This document shows positions 1 to 12,031 of a DNA stretch of 64,000 nt, one piece after another. The notes under the pieces were generated by a model. The model did no database searches and was not told where the DNA came from. It saw only the letters and a program-made list of their open reading frames with translations. The stretch's first letter is position 1. Each line of letters starts with the position of its first letter. Source of the DNA: Pseudenterobacter timonensis (GTDB lineage: Bacteria > Pseudomonadota > Gammaproteobacteria > Enterobacterales > Enterobacteriaceae); contig NZ_FCOP01000011.1 in assembly GCF_900021175.1 (NCBI RefSeq), positions 124,001 to 188,000 on the forward strand, read 5' to 3'. Both the position numbers and the translations under genes were made by a program.

Positions 1-1887
1 CGGATCGCGGCCCGGTTTTTCCAGCTCTTTAATGATGTCGGTTACGGTCGGTACGCCGAACTTCTCATCCGTAAAATCGACCGCTTTCAGCGATTTCAGC
101 TCGCTGCCGTTACCCATCAGATCCTTCAGCGCCTGTTGGGTGGCGGCCAGGATGCGTTCGACGACAGGGTAAGCTTCCGGGTGAACGGTGGAGGCGTCCA
201 GGGGGTTATCACCATGGTTGATGCGCAGGAAGCCCGCGCACTGCTCAAACGCCTTCGGCCCCAGACGGCTTACCTTCAGCAGCTGCTGGCGGTTCTGGAA
301 CTGGCCATTCTCATCGCGCCAGGCGACGATATTCTGCGCCATCATGCGGGTTAAGCCTGCCACGCGGGTCAGCAGCGGCACGGAGGCGGTGTTGAGATCC
401 ACCCCGACGGCGTTCACGCAATCCTCGACAACCGCATCCAGCTTGCGCGCCAGCTGTGTCTGGCTGACATCGTGCTGATACTGGCCGACACCGATCGATT
501 TCGGGTCGATCTTCACCAGCTCCGCCAGCGGATCCTGCAGGCGGCGGGCAATGGAGACCGCCCCGCGCAAGGAGACGTCGAGATCCGGGAACTCCTGCGC
601 CGCCAGCTCGGAGGCGGAGTAGACGGAGGCGCCCGCTTCGCTGACGATCACCTTCTGCGCCGTTACCTTTGGGAACTGCTTCTGCACGTCGAGGAAGAAA
701 CGCTCGGTTTCGCGCGACGCGGTACCGTTGCCGATAGCCACCAGCTCCACGTTGTGCTTTTCACACAGCGCGGCAACCACCACGGCGGCTTTCGCCGCCT
801 GGCCGGTATGCGGATAGATGGTGTCGGTCGCTACCAGCTTGCCGGTGGCATCCACCACCGCCACCTTCACGCCGGTACGCAGGCCCGGATCGAGACCCAT
901 CGTGGCGCGAAGGCCCGCCGGAGCGGCCATCAGCAGATCGTGCAGGTTACGGGCAAAGACGTTGATCGCCTCCTCTTCCGCGCGTTCGCGCACGGTACCC
1001 ATCAGCTCGGTCTCCAGGTGCATCAGCACCTTGATGCGCCAGGTCCAGCTCACCACCCCTTTACGCCAGCTGTCGGCTGGGGCGTTGTTCAGGCGCAGAC
1101 CGAGATGATCGATAATGATCTGCTCGCAATAACTCTCTTTTGGCGGCTCGTCGAACTGCGGATCGGCGTTAAGCGAAAGCTGAAGTACGCCCTCGTTACG
1201 GCCGCGGAACATTGCCAGCGCGCGGTGCGACGGGACGCCGGAAATCGGTTCGTGATGATCGAAATAGTCGCGGAACTTCGCCCCTTCCTCTTCTTTACCG
1301 CTGACCACGGCAGAGACTAGGTGTGCGTTTTTCCACAGATAATCGCGCACCTTCGCCAGCAGCGCGGCATCTTCGGCAAAGCGTTCCATCAGGATGTAGC
1401 GCGCGCCGTCGAGCGCCGCTTTGCTGTCCGCCACCCCTTTATCAGCGTCGATAAATGTCGCCGCTGCCGTTTCCGGATCGTGAGACGGATCGTTCCACAG
1501 GAGATCTGCCAGCGGCTCCAGACCGGCTTCAATGGCGATCTGCCCGCGGGTACGGCGCTTCGGTTTATAAGGAAGATAGAGATCTTCCAGCTCGGTTTTG
1601 CTTAGCGTGCCGTTGATGGCCTTCGCCAGATCGTCGGTCAGTTTGCCCTGATCGCCAATCGATTTGAGGATCGCCTGGCGGCGCTCTTCCAGCTCGCGCA
1701 GATAGCCCAGACGCGTCTCCAGGTTGCGCAGCTGCGTGTCATCCAGCCCGCCGGTGACTTCCTTACGATAACGTGCAATAAACGGCACGGTGTTCCCTTC
1801 ATCAAGCAGGCGAACGGCAGCTTCTACCTGTTCGGCTCTGGCCTGAAGTTCACCCGCAATAATGCGGCAGAGCGAATTATTCATCAT
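1..1887 (-). CDS. yhgF: Tex-family RNA-binding transcription accessory protein YhgF (3' end outside window)
   Basis: Reverse-strand reading from ATG at 1887 stays open to the window edge, giving 629 codons that begin [17 protein letters not shown]. The family is about 770 residues, so roughly the last 140 residues, including the C-terminal S1 RNA-binding domain, lie outside. Visible parts match Tex: the N-terminal helical region, a YqgF/RNase H-like domain around residues 330-450 (contains [18 protein letters not shown]) and a helix-hairpin-helix region ([19 protein letters not shown]). Tex proteins bind nucleic acid and affect transcription; the exact role in enterobacteria is less clear. 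It is codirectional with greB upstream, as in E. coli. A second ATG lies one codon downstream. Confidence 0.95.
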   Translation of the reverse strand, partial: MMNNSLCRIIAGELQARAEQVEAAVRLLDEGNTVPFIARYRKEVTGGLDDTQLRNLETRLGYLRELEERRQAILKSIGDQGKLTDDLAKAINGTLSKTELEDLYLPYKPKRRTRGQIAIEAGLEPLADLLWNDPSHDPETAAATFIDADKGVADSKAALDGARYILMERFAEDAALLAKVRDYLWKNAHLVSAVVSGKEEEGAKFRDYFDHHEPISGVPSHRALAMFRGRNEGVLQLSLNADPQFDEPPKESYCEQIIIDHLGLRLNNAPADSWRKGVVSWTWRIKVLMHLETELMGTVRERAEEEAINVFARNLHDLLMAAPAGLRATMGLDPGLRTGVKVAVVDATGKLVATDTIYPHTGQAAKAAVVVAALCEKHNVELVAIGNGTASRETERFFLDVQKQFPKVTAQKVIVSEAGASVYSASELAAQEFPDLDVSLRGAVSIARRLQDPLAELVKIDPKSIGVGQYQHDVSQTQLARKLDAVVEDCVNAVGVDLNTASVPLLTRVAGLTRMMAQNIVAWRDENGQFQNRQQLLKVSRLGPKAFEQCAGFLRINHGDNPLDASTVHPEAYPVVERILAATQQALKDLMGNGSELKSLKAVDFTDEKFGVPTVTDIIKELEKPGRDP

Positions 1888-1973
1888 GGCTGTTTCATCT
1901 TGTGGCTCGAAAATCAGGGCATAGTTATACGGACTGACCGGCAAAAATGCCAGCCAGGGAGTATGCTCTCAGA

Positions 1974-2447
1974 CTATTTTACGTAGGTGATCTCATTAAC
2001 GTACCAGCTCGCTTCGCCAGCGGGCGTCTGAACGATGGCCAGATCGCCTTCCTCTTTTTTGAGCAGCGCCCGGGCCATGGGGGAGTCGATAGAGATGTAA
2101 TCCTTACGACCAAAAATTTCATCATAGCCAACGATGCGAAAGCGTTTGGTCTCGCCCTCGTCGTTTTCTATCTCCACCCAGGCGCCGAAAAAGACTTTGC
2201 CCTCCTGCTGGGGGGAGTAATCGACAATTTTTAGATGCTCAAGGCATTTGGTGAGATAACGCACTCGTCTGTCGATTTCGCGAAGCCGCTTTTTATTATA
2301 CTGGTAGTCAGCGTTCTCGCTGCGGTCGCCCAGGCTGGCGGCCCAGGTCACTTTTTTGGTCACCTCCGGGCGCTCCTGACGCCAGAGGTAATCCATTTCC
2401 TGCTTCAGTTTTTCGTAGCCTTCGCGGGTGATGAGGGGCGTTTTCAT
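1974..2447 (-). CDS. greB: Transcript cleavage factor GreB
   Basis: 157 residues, the usual GreB length. The N-terminal coiled-coil domain enters the secondary channel of RNA polymerase and stimulates cleavage of backtracked transcripts; its tip carries the acidic pair needed for catalysis (region ASLGDRSENADYQYNKKR, residues about 37-54). The C-terminal FKBP-like domain follows (FFGAWVEIENDEGETKRFRI). The start ATG at 2447 gives the family N-terminus MKTPLITREGYEKL. It is divergent from ompR and upstream of yhgF in the same direction, the E. coli order. Confidence 0.97.
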   Translation of the reverse strand: MKTPLITREGYEKLKQEMDYLWRQERPEVTKKVTWAASLGDRSENADYQYNKKRLREIDRRVRYLTKCLEHLKIVDYSPQQEGKVFFGAWVEIENDEGETKRFRIVGYDEIFGRKDYISIDSPMARALLKKEEGDLAIVQTPAGEASWYVNEITYVK

Positions 2448-2674
2448 ACTTTTGCCTTTAGTACCGGGTTGCTTTATATGCGCACTTTACGTATCACAGA
2501 GCTTATCAGATCGGTTTCATAATGATTTCTGTGACGAAATGTGCACTTAAGCTGCTGTAAAATATGCTTTGTAACAATTTCGTCTAGAATTTATACCAGA
2601 ATTAGCTGGTCGTTGACGTGCACTTTTTTAGAATACGCTCTTTAAGAGTGTCCGAACCTTTGGGAGTACAAACA

Positions 2675-4737
<2,063 letters not shown>

Positions 4738-4752
4738 AAAGGTGGGGCGTTT

Positions 4753-4950
4753 GCCCCTCACCCCGTCCCTCTCCCCTGAGGGGAGAGGGGGAAAAGCAGG
4801 CTTGTGGCCTCTCTGCAGGGGAAGTAGTGCTCGATCCATCCCTCTCCCCTGAGGGAAGAGAGGGAAAAGCAGGCTTGTGGCCTCTCTGCAGGGGAAATAG
4901 TGCTCGATCCATCCCCTCTCCCCTGTGGGGAGAGGGTTAGGGTGAGGGGT
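4753..4950. repeat. Tandem REP-like GC-rich repeat array between envZ and pckA
   Basis: A unit starting CCCTCTCCCCTGAGGG is seen at 4767, again at 4840 and, truncated, at 4914, so the period is 73-74 bp. The first two units are near identical over their whole length, including GCAGGCTTGTGGCCTCTCTG. Each start is a palindrome (CCCTCTCCCC/GGGGAGAGGG), and the outer ends form an inverted pair, CCCCTCACCC at 4754-4763 and GGGTGAGGGG at 4940-4949. This looks like a REP/BIME-type element lying between convergent envZ and pckA, and it could also act as a bidirectional terminator. No coding content. Confidence 0.8.
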
Positions 4951-4953
4951 AAA

Positions 4954-6573
4954 TTACAGCTTCGGCCCCGCGCTTACCAGCGCCGCACCTGCCGGCGTAT
5001 CGGTATACTTCTCAAAGTTAGCAATGAACAGCTTCGCCAGCGTTTCGGCCTTTTCCTGCCACTGTTCCGGTGAGCCGTAGGTGTTGCGCGGATCGAGAAT
5101 GTGCGGGTTCACGCCCGGCAGTTCGGTCGGGATCGCCAGGTTAAACATCGGCAGGGTAAACGTTTCGGCATCGTCCAGAGAACCATCGAGGATCGCGTCG
5201 ATAATGGCGCGGGTATCCTTAATGGAGATACGTTTGCCGGTGCCGTTCCAGCCAGTATTAACCAGATAAGCCTGCGCGCCGCACGCCTGCATGCGTTTCA
5301 CCAGCACTTCCGCGTACTGGGTCGGGTGCAGCGACAGGAACGCCGCGCCGAAGCAGGCGGAGAAGGTTGGCGTCGGTTCGGTGACGCCGCGCTCGGTGCC
5401 CGCCAGCTTGGCGGTAAAGCCCGACAGGAAATGGTACTGCGTCTGGCTGGCGGTCAGGCGTGAGACCGGCGGCAGGACGCCGAACGCGTCGGCGGTCAGG
5501 AAGATGACCTTCGAGGCGTGACCCGCCTTCGACACCGGCTTCACGATGTTATCGATGTGATAGATCGGATAAGAGACGCGGGTATTTTCCGTTTTCGAGG
5601 CGTCGTCAAAATCGACCGAGCCATCTGCGCGCACGGTGACGTTCTCCAGCAGCGCGTCGCGACGAATGGCGTTAAAAATATCCGGCTCCGCTTCCGCTGA
5701 CAGGCGGATGGTTTTGGCATAGCAGCCGCCTTCAAAGTTAAAGACGCCGTCATCATCCCAGCCATGTTCGTCATCGCCTATCAGGCGACGCTTTGGATCG
5801 GTGGAGAGGGTGGTTTTGCCGGTGCCGGAGAGGCCAAAAAAGACCGCCACGTCGCCTTTCTCGCCGACGTTAGCCGAGCAGTGCATAGAGGCGATGCCCC
5901 GCAGCGGCAGCAGGTAGTTCATCACCGAGAACATCCCTTTCTTCATCTCGCCGCCGTACCAGGTGCCGCCAATCAGCTGCATACGCTCGGTGAGGTTAAA
6001 GGCGATAAAGTTTTCGGAATTTAAACCCTGCTCTTTCCACTGTGGGTTGGTGCATTTCGCGCCGTTCATCACGATGAAGTCAGGCTCAAAATCCTGTAAC
6101 TCTTCCTCGGTGGGGCGGATAAACATGTTTTTCACAAAGTGCGCCTGCCAGGCCACCTCGGTAATAAAGCGTACCGCGAGGCGGGAGTCCGCATTCGCGC
6201 CGCAGAAGGCGTCGATAATGAACAGGCGTTTGCCGGAGAGCTGCTGAGTCACCAGCCCTTTCAGATGTTGCCAGGTATCCTGTGTGAGCGGCTTGTTATC
6301 GTTTTTGCCTTTGCCGTTATCTGCCCACCACAGCGTGTCGCGGGTAGTGTCATCCCGGACAATATATTTATCTTTTGGCGAACGCCCGGTAAAAATGCCG
6401 GTATCAACGGCGATCGCACCCGTTGTCGTCAACACGCCGCGCTCATATCCTTCGAGGTCGGGATTCAGCTCTTCCTGATAGAGCAAGTCGTAATCAGGGT
6501 TATAGACAATGTCCTGAATGTTTTGAATGCCGTAAGCCATCAGATCCTGCGGGGTTATACCTTTGACGCGCAT
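4954..6573 (-). CDS. pckA: Phosphoenolpyruvate carboxykinase (ATP)
   Basis: 539 residues, against 540 in E. coli. Converts oxaloacetate and ATP to phosphoenolpyruvate, CO2 and ADP, the first committed step of gluconeogenesis. The kinase-1a P-loop [11 protein letters not shown], the kinase-2 segment [11 protein letters not shown] and the substrate-binding [12 protein letters not shown] are all present, as is the C-terminal GPKL. The protein begins [16 protein letters not shown]. It converges with envZ. A CRP-like site lies upstream at 6693-6708, in line with catabolite control. In E. coli the next gene on this side would be the hsl/yrfG group; here it is kdgT. Confidence 0.98.
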   Translation of the reverse strand: MRVKGITPQDLMAYGIQNIQDIVYNPDYDLLYQEELNPDLEGYERGVLTTTGAIAVDTGIFTGRSPKDKYIVRDDTTRDTLWWADNGKGKNDNKPLTQDTWQHLKGLVTQQLSGKRLFIIDAFCGANADSRLAVRFITEVAWQAHFVKNMFIRPTEEELQDFEPDFIVMNGAKCTNPQWKEQGLNSENFIAFNLTERMQLIGGTWYGGEMKKGMFSVMNYLLPLRGIASMHCSANVGEKGDVAVFFGLSGTGKTTLSTDPKRRLIGDDEHGWDDDGVFNFEGGCYAKTIRLSAEAEPDIFNAIRRDALLENVTVRADGSVDFDDASKTENTRVSYPIYHIDNIVKPVSKAGHASKVIFLTADAFGVLPPVSRLTASQTQYHFLSGFTAKLAGTERGVTEPTPTFSACFGAAFLSLHPTQYAEVLVKRMQACGAQAYLVNTGWNGTGKRISIKDTRAIIDAILDGSLDDAETFTLPMFNLAIPTELPGVNPHILDPRNTYGSPEQWQEKAETLAKLFIANFEKYTDTPAGAALVSAGPKL

Positions 6574-6692
6574 GTCACTGCTCCTTAGCCAATTTGTACT
6601 GCCTTAAAGTGTAGGGGTATTCTGAGGTCGTTGACCGCGACCGGGCTCATAGATTTACGCATCTGGACAAAACCCTTGCTGACGGAAAACGC

Positions 6693-6708
6693 TGTGACTC
6701 CTGTCACG
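6693..6708. promoter_or_regulatory. Candidate CRP site upstream of pckA
   Basis: TGTGA-CTCCTG-TCACG matches the CRP consensus TGTGA-N6-TCACA in 9 of 10 half-site positions. It lies 120 bp upstream of the pckA ATG in the 338-bp pckA-kdgT gap. pckA is known to be cAMP-CRP activated in E. coli. The rest of the gap shows no coding sequence apart from the GC-rich repeat next to kdgT. Confidence 0.65.
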
Positions 6709-6871
6709 AACCTGGCTGGATTATCGCAGGATTCAGAATTTGGTTGGGGGAAATGTTCTTAAAAGGTTAATAAATGGCTTATTTATCTGCATGTTTGTGA
6801 ATGTAATCGCATACATGTAGGAAAATTACGTAAGAGTTTCAGGGTGAAAAGCGATTCAGCAGGCGGAGGTA

Positions 6872-6912
6872 TTCCCCTCCCCATGGGGGAGAGGAACGGG
6901 AGGGGCGGGGGT
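6872..6912. repeat. GC-rich REP-like element at the 3' end of kdgT
   Basis: The run TTCCCCTCCCCATGGGGGAG forms a short palindrome and is followed by GGAACGGGAGGGGCGGGGG. It is related in composition to the array at 4753-4950 and sits directly downstream of the kdgT stop. It may serve as a transcription end for kdgT. Confidence 0.5.
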
Positions 6913-7904
6913 TAGTGGTGCATCTCTACCGCTGTACGTTCTACCGTCGCTTCCGGCACGTTGCCGTAACGTTTGGCGTAGAGGGCGGTAATAATCGGCA
7001 CCAGTATTGCGGTGACGATAACGCTGGCGGCCACCAGCGCCGTCGCGGACGCGGCGACAGGTTCAAAGGCCGGGTTAATCTGGGCGATAATCACCGGGTT
7101 CGCTACCGCCGCGCCTGCGGCTGACGACGCGGCTACGCCTGCGGTTCCGTTTCCGCCGCCAATCAGACGGTCGGCGATAATCAGCGGAATACCGGTAATA
7201 ATGATAACCGCCACGCCCAGCACGATGCCCAGCAGACCGGTATCCATAATTACCGCGAGGTTGATGGTATTGCCCAGCGCGAAGCCAAAGAACGGGATCA
7301 GTACCGGCGTCGCTTTGCTGAAGAAGTCACGCAGATCGTTATCCAGATTACCCAGCGCAAAGCCGATCAGGAACGGCAGGATCGCGCCGACGAAATGGTG
7401 CGGTTCGAAAGAGGCCAGGCCAGCGGAGCCGAGGATCAGCATGGTCATCAGCGGGCCCGATTCCAGCGACATCAGCACGAACGCGCCAGATTCTTCTTTA
7501 GTACCGTACTGGTTCATCAGGCTGGCGTAGAGGCCGCCGTTGGTCATATCCATCGCGGAGACAATCGCCAGCACCGACAGGCCGGCAAAGAAGCCGGTCT
7601 GAATGCCGTTTTCCGGGATAAACATGGCGCAGACCATCGCCACGACCCAGGCGACGGCGATTTTGGTGATAACCAGCGTACCCGATTTACGTAATACGGT
7701 GCCGGTCGCCCGCAGGTTGATGGATGCACCTATACAGAAGAACCATACCGCCAGAATCGGTACCGTGCCGGTAATCATGCCTTTGGTAAAACCGCCAAAA
7801 TAGGCCCCTGTCTCTGGCGCTAATGTATTTAAGATAGCGCCAAGCACCAGCGGCACCAGCATCATCCCCCCAGGGATACGTTCAATCGTCGCTTTAATTC
7901 TCAT
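6912..7904 (-). CDS. kdgT: 2-keto-3-deoxygluconate permease KdgT
   Basis: 330 residues from the ATG at 7904; a second ATG at 7907 adds one residue, but AGGA of the ribosome binding site is better spaced for 7904. A hydrophobic inner-membrane protein with about ten membrane segments, matching KdgT throughout ([46 protein letters not shown]). It takes up 2-keto-3-deoxygluconate with protons for the Entner-Doudoroff branch of pectin and hexuronate use. In E. coli kdgT is elsewhere on the chromosome, so its place between pckA and proP marks a rearranged junction. A KdgR-like box lies about 200 bp upstream. Confidence 0.93.
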   Translation of the reverse strand: MRIKATIERIPGGMMLVPLVLGAILNTLAPETGAYFGGFTKGMITGTVPILAVWFFCIGASINLRATGTVLRKSGTLVITKIAVAWVVAMVCAMFIPENGIQTGFFAGLSVLAIVSAMDMTNGGLYASLMNQYGTKEESGAFVLMSLESGPLMTMLILGSAGLASFEPHHFVGAILPFLIGFALGNLDNDLRDFFSKATPVLIPFFGFALGNTINLAVIMDTGLLGIVLGVAVIIITGIPLIIADRLIGGGNGTAGVAASSAAGAAVANPVIIAQINPAFEPVAASATALVAASVIVTAILVPIITALYAKRYGNVPEATVERTAVEMHH

Positions 7905-8109
7905 CATAAATCCTCAGAGCTAAATCTGCGTTACTGGCGAACCAGGAATAAAACTTCATAAATTCAAAGCATTGATAATTTTTCGCATCGGCGTGACCGC
8001 GTGGTGTGGCGCTTTGGCTCTCACGCCGTGTCGTTTATCCGTAACCGCAAGCCTCAACATCGTGGTGTTGGTTATCATCATGCGATCAGTGGAATATTGA
8101 TTCAATGAA

Positions 8110-8129
8110 AATAAAACAGTGTTTTAGTT
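8110..8129. promoter_or_regulatory. Candidate KdgR operator
   Basis: The 20-mer AATAAAACAGTGTTTTAGTT closely fits the KdgR consensus AATRAAAYRYYRTTTYATTT with a near-palindromic core AAAACAGTGTTTT. It lies in the 639-bp gap between kdgT and proP. KdgR represses kdgT and other hexuronate genes. A TTGATCACAT half-site for CRP follows at about 8133-8143. Confidence 0.6.
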
Positions 8130-8333
8130 ATGTTGATCACATATTTGCTTTAAAAATTCTTACGGCGGGAAATAATTAAAAACGGTGTAAAGCGAATGTG
8201 AAGAAGTGTCGGTGAATATTCATTACGGGCCAAATAATAACGCGAGAAAGCGTGCTTTTTTTGGGGACAAATAGATGGCGCGTAGCGGTGAAATGACAAC
8301 GATTGTAAAGATGGTTGTGCAAATAAAAATATA

Positions 8334-8349
8334 TGTGAAGTTGATCACA
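8334..8349. promoter_or_regulatory. CRP site of the proP P1 promoter
   Basis: TGTGA-AGTTGA-TCACA is a perfect CRP consensus. It lies about 195 bp upstream of the proP start. E. coli proP P1 is repressed by CRP at such a site and P2 is activated by Fis and sigma-S. The rest of 7908-8543 holds no convincing gene; a 61-codon frame at 8275-8460 lacks a ribosome binding site and overlaps this operator. Confidence 0.75.
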
Positions 8350-8543
8350 AATTTAATCGCTGGTAGGGTAAAGCAGTCATTCACTGCCCGACAGGCGTCA
8401 ACAGGTTCGGTTGTACCGACAAGAAATGTCAGTGTAAGTAAACCTGCTACGCTTGAATAAGACGATTCACATCTGTGAATCGAGGTTGCCAAAACCACAA
8501 TAAAAACAGTGGTATGGACAGGGCCGATTCTGTGAGGAAAGCT

Positions 8544-10046
8544 ATGCTAAAACGGAAAAAAGTAAAACCTATGACGCTGCGTGACGTCACTATTATTGAT
8601 GACGGCAAGCTGCGTAAAGCGATTACCGCAGCTTCGCTCGGTAACGCGATGGAATGGTTCGATTTTGGTGTTTACGGCTTTGTCGCTTACGCATTAGGTA
8701 AAGTCTTTTTCCCCGACGCCAACCCCAGCGTGCAAATGATTGCCGCACTCGGTACTTTCTCTGTTCCCTTTCTGATTCGTCCGCTGGGCGGCCTGTTTTT
8801 CGGGATGCTCGGCGATAAATATGGCCGTCAGAAGATACTCGCCATAACCATTGTCATTATGTCGGTCAGTACTTTCTGCATCGGCTTAATTCCTTCGTAT
8901 GCCACTATCGGCATATGGGCGCCGATTCTGCTGCTGATCTGTAAGATGGCGCAGGGGTTCTCGGTAGGCGGAGAGTATACCGGCGCGTCGATTTTCGTCG
9001 CGGAATATTCTCCTGACCGAAAACGCGGCTTTATGGGCAGCTGGCTGGACTTTGGTTCTATCGCGGGCTTTGTGCTGGGCGCGGGCGTGGTGGTACTCAT
9101 CTCGACGGTGGTTGGCGAAGCGAACTTCCTTGACTGGGGCTGGCGTCTGCCGTTCTTCCTGGCGCTGCCGCTGGGGCTGATCGGCCTTTACCTGCGCCAT
9201 GCCCTGGAAGAGACCCCTGCGTTCCAGCAGCATGTAGAAAAGCTGGAGCAGGGCGATCGCGAAGGGTTGCAGGATGGCCCGAAAGTCTCGTTTAAAGAGA
9301 TCGCCTCAAAGCACTGGCGTAGCCTGCTGATCTGTGTGGGGATGGTTATCTCCACCAACGTCACCTATTACATGTTGCTCACCTACATGCCGAGTTACCT
9401 GTCGCATAACCTGCACTACTCGGAAGATCACGGCGTATTGATCATTATCGCCATCATGGTGGGGATGCTCTTTGTCCAGCCGATTATGGGCCTGCTGAGC
9501 GACCGCTTCGGCCGCCGCCCGTTTATTATCATGGGCAGCGTGGCGCTGTTCCTGCTGGCGATCCCGGCCTTTATCCTGATTAACAGTAACGTGCTGGGGC
9601 TGATTTTTGCAGGCCTGCTGATGCTGGCGGTGATCCTCAACTGCTTTATCGGCGTAATGGCCTCCACGCTGCCTGCTATGTTCCCGACGCATATCCGCTA
9701 CAGCGCGCTGGCGGCGGCGTTTAACATTTCGGTGCTGGTTGCTGGCCTGACGCCTACGCTCGCGGCCTCGCTGGTGGAGAGTACGCAGAACCTGATGATG
9801 CCTGCCTACTACCTGATGGTGATCGCGGTGATTGGTCTGATTACCGGTATCACCATGAAAGAGACCGCTAATCGCCCGCTGAAAGGGGCAACGCCGGCGG
9901 CATCCGATATTCAGGAAGCCAAAGAGATCCTGCGCGAGCACTACGATAACGTGGAACAAAAAATCGAAGATATCGATGCCGAGATCGCAGAGCTGCAGAA
10001 AAAACGTTCTCGCCTGGTGGATCAACATCCCCGCATCAATGAATAA
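8544..10046 (+). CDS. proP: Osmoprotectant/proton symporter ProP
   Basis: 500 residues, the E. coli length. An MFS transporter that takes up proline, glycine betaine and ectoine during osmotic upshift. Twelve membrane segments can be traced, with the MFS loop motif GDKYGRQKI and its repeat SDRFGRRPF. The C-terminal coiled coil that tunes the osmotic set point is intact (EILREHYDNVEQKIEDIDAE). The frame opens at 8475, but the family N-terminus MLKRKKVKPMTLRD starts at 8544 with GAGGAAAG upstream. A strong terminator follows. The basSR genes next to proP in E. coli are absent here. Confidence 0.97.
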   Translation: MLKRKKVKPMTLRDVTIIDDGKLRKAITAASLGNAMEWFDFGVYGFVAYALGKVFFPDANPSVQMIAALGTFSVPFLIRPLGGLFFGMLGDKYGRQKILAITIVIMSVSTFCIGLIPSYATIGIWAPILLLICKMAQGFSVGGEYTGASIFVAEYSPDRKRGFMGSWLDFGSIAGFVLGAGVVVLISTVVGEANFLDWGWRLPFFLALPLGLIGLYLRHALEETPAFQQHVEKLEQGDREGLQDGPKVSFKEIASKHWRSLLICVGMVISTNVTYYMLLTYMPSYLSHNLHYSEDHGVLIIIAIMVGMLFVQPIMGLLSDRFGRRPFIIMGSVALFLLAIPAFILINSNVLGLIFAGLLMLAVILNCFIGVMASTLPAMFPTHIRYSALAAAFNISVLVAGLTPTLAASLVESTQNLMMPAYYLMVIAVIGLITGITMKETANRPLKGATPAASDIQEAKEILREHYDNVEQKIEDIDAEIAELQKKRSRLVDQHPRINE

Positions 10047-10063
10047 CCGTAACGTCTGACGTG

Positions 10064-10088
10064 AACCCGGCTCCGGCCGGGTTTTTTT
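10064..10088 (+). terminator. Rho-independent terminator of proP
   Basis: AACCCGGC-TCCG-GCCGGGTT stem-loop followed by seven T residues, 18 bp past the proP stop codon. Confidence 0.9.
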
Positions 10089-10226
10089 GACTTAAAAAGC
10101 GCTTCGCCGCAAACGCGAGGGGGGAAATCAGCGCCCGGCTTGTGGTTTGCTCTGGGTAGCGTAATATATGTGTTTATATAGCGTGATTGCGCTTTCCCTG
10201 AACTGACAACATTCTGACTTTACCCC

Positions 10227-11279
10227 ATGACCGAACTAACCCTTCCCCTTCAGGCCGCCTATGGCCAGGTACTGCGCCGCCGCCTGGCGCTCTCCGGCCT
10301 GCTTATTCTGGCGATCGTGGCGTCGCTGACGCTGGACTTTACCCTCGGCCCGTCCGGATTATCGCCGGGAGAACTTTGGCAGGCGCTGGTTCATCCGGCC
10401 AGCGTCAGTGACGGGATGCGTACCATCGTCTGGGATATCCGTCTGCCCTATGCCCTGATGGCGCTGCTGGTGGGGATGACGCTCGGGCTCGCAGGGGCTG
10501 AGATGCAGACCATCCTCAATAATCCCCTCGCCAGCCCCTTTACGCTGGGCGTATCCTCGGCGGCGGCGTTTGGTGCGGCGCTGGCGATTGTACTCGGCAT
10601 CGGTATCCCCGGCGTAGCGGAAGGGTGGGTGGTCTCTGCCAACGCCTTTATCTTTGCACTACTCTCCGCCCTGCTGCTGGACGCGGTGGCCCGCTGGACG
10701 CGCGTGGCCACCACGGGCGTGGTGCTGTTTGGCATCGCGCTGGTTTTTACCTTTAACGCGCTGGTGTCGATGATGCAGTTTATCGCCGATGAAGACACGC
10801 TCCAGGGGCTGGTGTTCTGGACAATGGGGAGTCTGGCGCGCGCCTCGTGGCAGTCGCTTGGCGTGCTGGCGCTGGCGTTTGCCGCAGTGCTGCCGCTGTC
10901 GATGATGAGCGCCTGGAAGTTAACCGCGTTGCGCCTTGGCGAGGAGCGGGCGATGAGCTTTGGGATCGATGTCAGACGGTTAAGGCTTACGTCACTGCTG
11001 CGCATCAGCCTGCTCTCTGCGCTCTCGGTGGCGTTTGTCGGGCCGATCGGTTTTGTTGGCCTGGTGGCGCCGCATATCTCCCGCATGCTGTTTGGGGAAG
11101 ATCATCGCTATTATCTGCCGGGCAGTATGCTGACCGGCGGGCTGGTGCTGTCGCTGGCCTCCATCGCCTCGAAGAATATCGTCCCCGGCGTGATGATCCC
11201 CGTGGGGATTGTCACCTCGCTGGTGGGCGTGCCGTTTTTTTTGAGCATTGTTTTACGCCATCGCGGGAGAATGTCATGA
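10227..11279 (+). CDS. FecCD-family ABC transporter permease
   Basis: 350 residues with about nine to ten hydrophobic segments. Motifs typical of the FecCD/BtuC permease family are present: RLPYALMALLVGMTLGLAGA near residues 73-92, NNPLASPFTLGVSSAAA, and the ATPase-coupling end GFVGLVAPHISRMLFGEDHR. This family moves ferric siderophores, haem or cobalamin across the inner membrane. Its stop overlaps the start of the ATPase gene (ATGTCATGA). No substrate-binding protein or outer-membrane receptor gene lies nearby, so the substrate is unknown. The start has no clear Shine-Dalgarno sequence. Confidence 0.88.
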   Translation: MTELTLPLQAAYGQVLRRRLALSGLLILAIVASLTLDFTLGPSGLSPGELWQALVHPASVSDGMRTIVWDIRLPYALMALLVGMTLGLAGAEMQTILNNPLASPFTLGVSSAAAFGAALAIVLGIGIPGVAEGWVVSANAFIFALLSALLLDAVARWTRVATTGVVLFGIALVFTFNALVSMMQFIADEDTLQGLVFWTMGSLARASWQSLGVLALAFAAVLPLSMMSAWKLTALRLGEERAMSFGIDVRRLRLTSLLRISLLSALSVAFVGPIGFVGLVAPHISRMLFGEDHRYYLPGSMLTGGLVLSLASIASKNIVPGVMIPVGIVTSLVGVPFFLSIVLRHRGRMS

Positions 11280-12031
11280 ATATTCGTCAGCTCAGCACAG
11301 GCTATGGCAAAACGCCTGTCATTAGCGGGCTGGATCTCCCCGATCTGCCGCGCGGTAAAATCACCGTGCTGCTGGGGCCGAACGGCTGCGGGAAGTCGAC
11401 CCTGCTGCGGGCGCTGGCGGGCCTGAATCCGGCCCGGGGCGAGGTGAGTCTGGAAGGGGAGAACCTGATGACCCTGCCCTTCGCGCAGCGCGCTAAGCGG
11501 GTGGTTTTTTTGCCCCAGTCGCTGCCCCAGGGGGTTCATCTGCACGTGCTGGAGTCGGTGATCGTGGCGCAGCGCGCCTCGGGTGGGGAGGCGAGTATCG
11601 ACGACGCGATGCGCGTTCTGGCGCGGCTGGGCATTGAGCATCTGGCGATGCACTATCTCGATCGTCTCTCTGGCGGGCAAAAGCAGCTGGTGGGGCTGGC
11701 ACAGTCGCTGGTGCGCAAGCCCCGACTGTTGCTGCTGGACGAGCCGCTCAGCGCGCTGGATTTAAACCATCAGTTTCAGGTGATGGAGCAGGTGGCGCGC
11801 GAAACGCGCGAGCGCAACATTATCACCCTGATTGTGGTGCATGATATCAATATCGCCCTGCGCCACGGTGACCATATCGTAATGCTGAAAGCGGGAAAGC
11901 TTGTCGCCAGCGGCGCGCCGGAGCGCGCCATCACCGAACAGACGCTGGCGGAGGTCTACGGCGTGCGGGGCCGCGTGGAGCGCTGCTCGCAGGGCAGGCC
12001 GCACGTGCTGCTTGACGGGGTGCTGGCTTAG
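11276..12031 (+). CDS. FecE-type ABC transporter ATP-binding protein
   Basis: 251 residues from the ATG at 11276, which overlaps the permease stop by 4 bp; a longer frame from 10847 is an artefact inside the permease gene. Walker A GPNGCGKST, signature LSGGQKQLVGLAQ, Walker B LLLLDEPLSALD and the H-loop IVVHDINIAL are all intact, so an active ATPase is expected. It energises the FecCD-type permease. It converges with the nickel/cobalt exporter gene, overlapping it by 4 bp. Whether the transported substrate is a siderophore, cobalamin or a metal chelate cannot be told. Confidence 0.9.
   Translation: MNIRQLSTGYGKTPVISGLDLPDLPRGKITVLLGPNGCGKSTLLRALAGLNPARGEVSLEGENLMTLPFAQRAKRVVFLPQSLPQGVHLHVLESVIVAQRASGGEASIDDAMRVLARLGIEHLAMHYLDRLSGGQKQLVGLAQSLVRKPRLLLLDEPLSALDLNHQFQVMEQVARETRERNIITLIVVHDINIALRHGDHIVMLKAGKLVASGAPERAITEQTLAEVYGVRGRVERCSQGRPHVLLDGVLA

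Noticed and set aside
8275..8460. 61-codon plus-strand frame between kdgT and proP
   Set aside because: No ribosome binding site, no recognisable sequence, and it covers the CRP operator of proP.
10847..11275. Upstream extension of the FecE-type ATPase frame
   Set aside because: It lies inside the permease gene in another frame; the ATG at 11276 gives the normal ABC-ATPase N-terminus and a 4-bp overlap.
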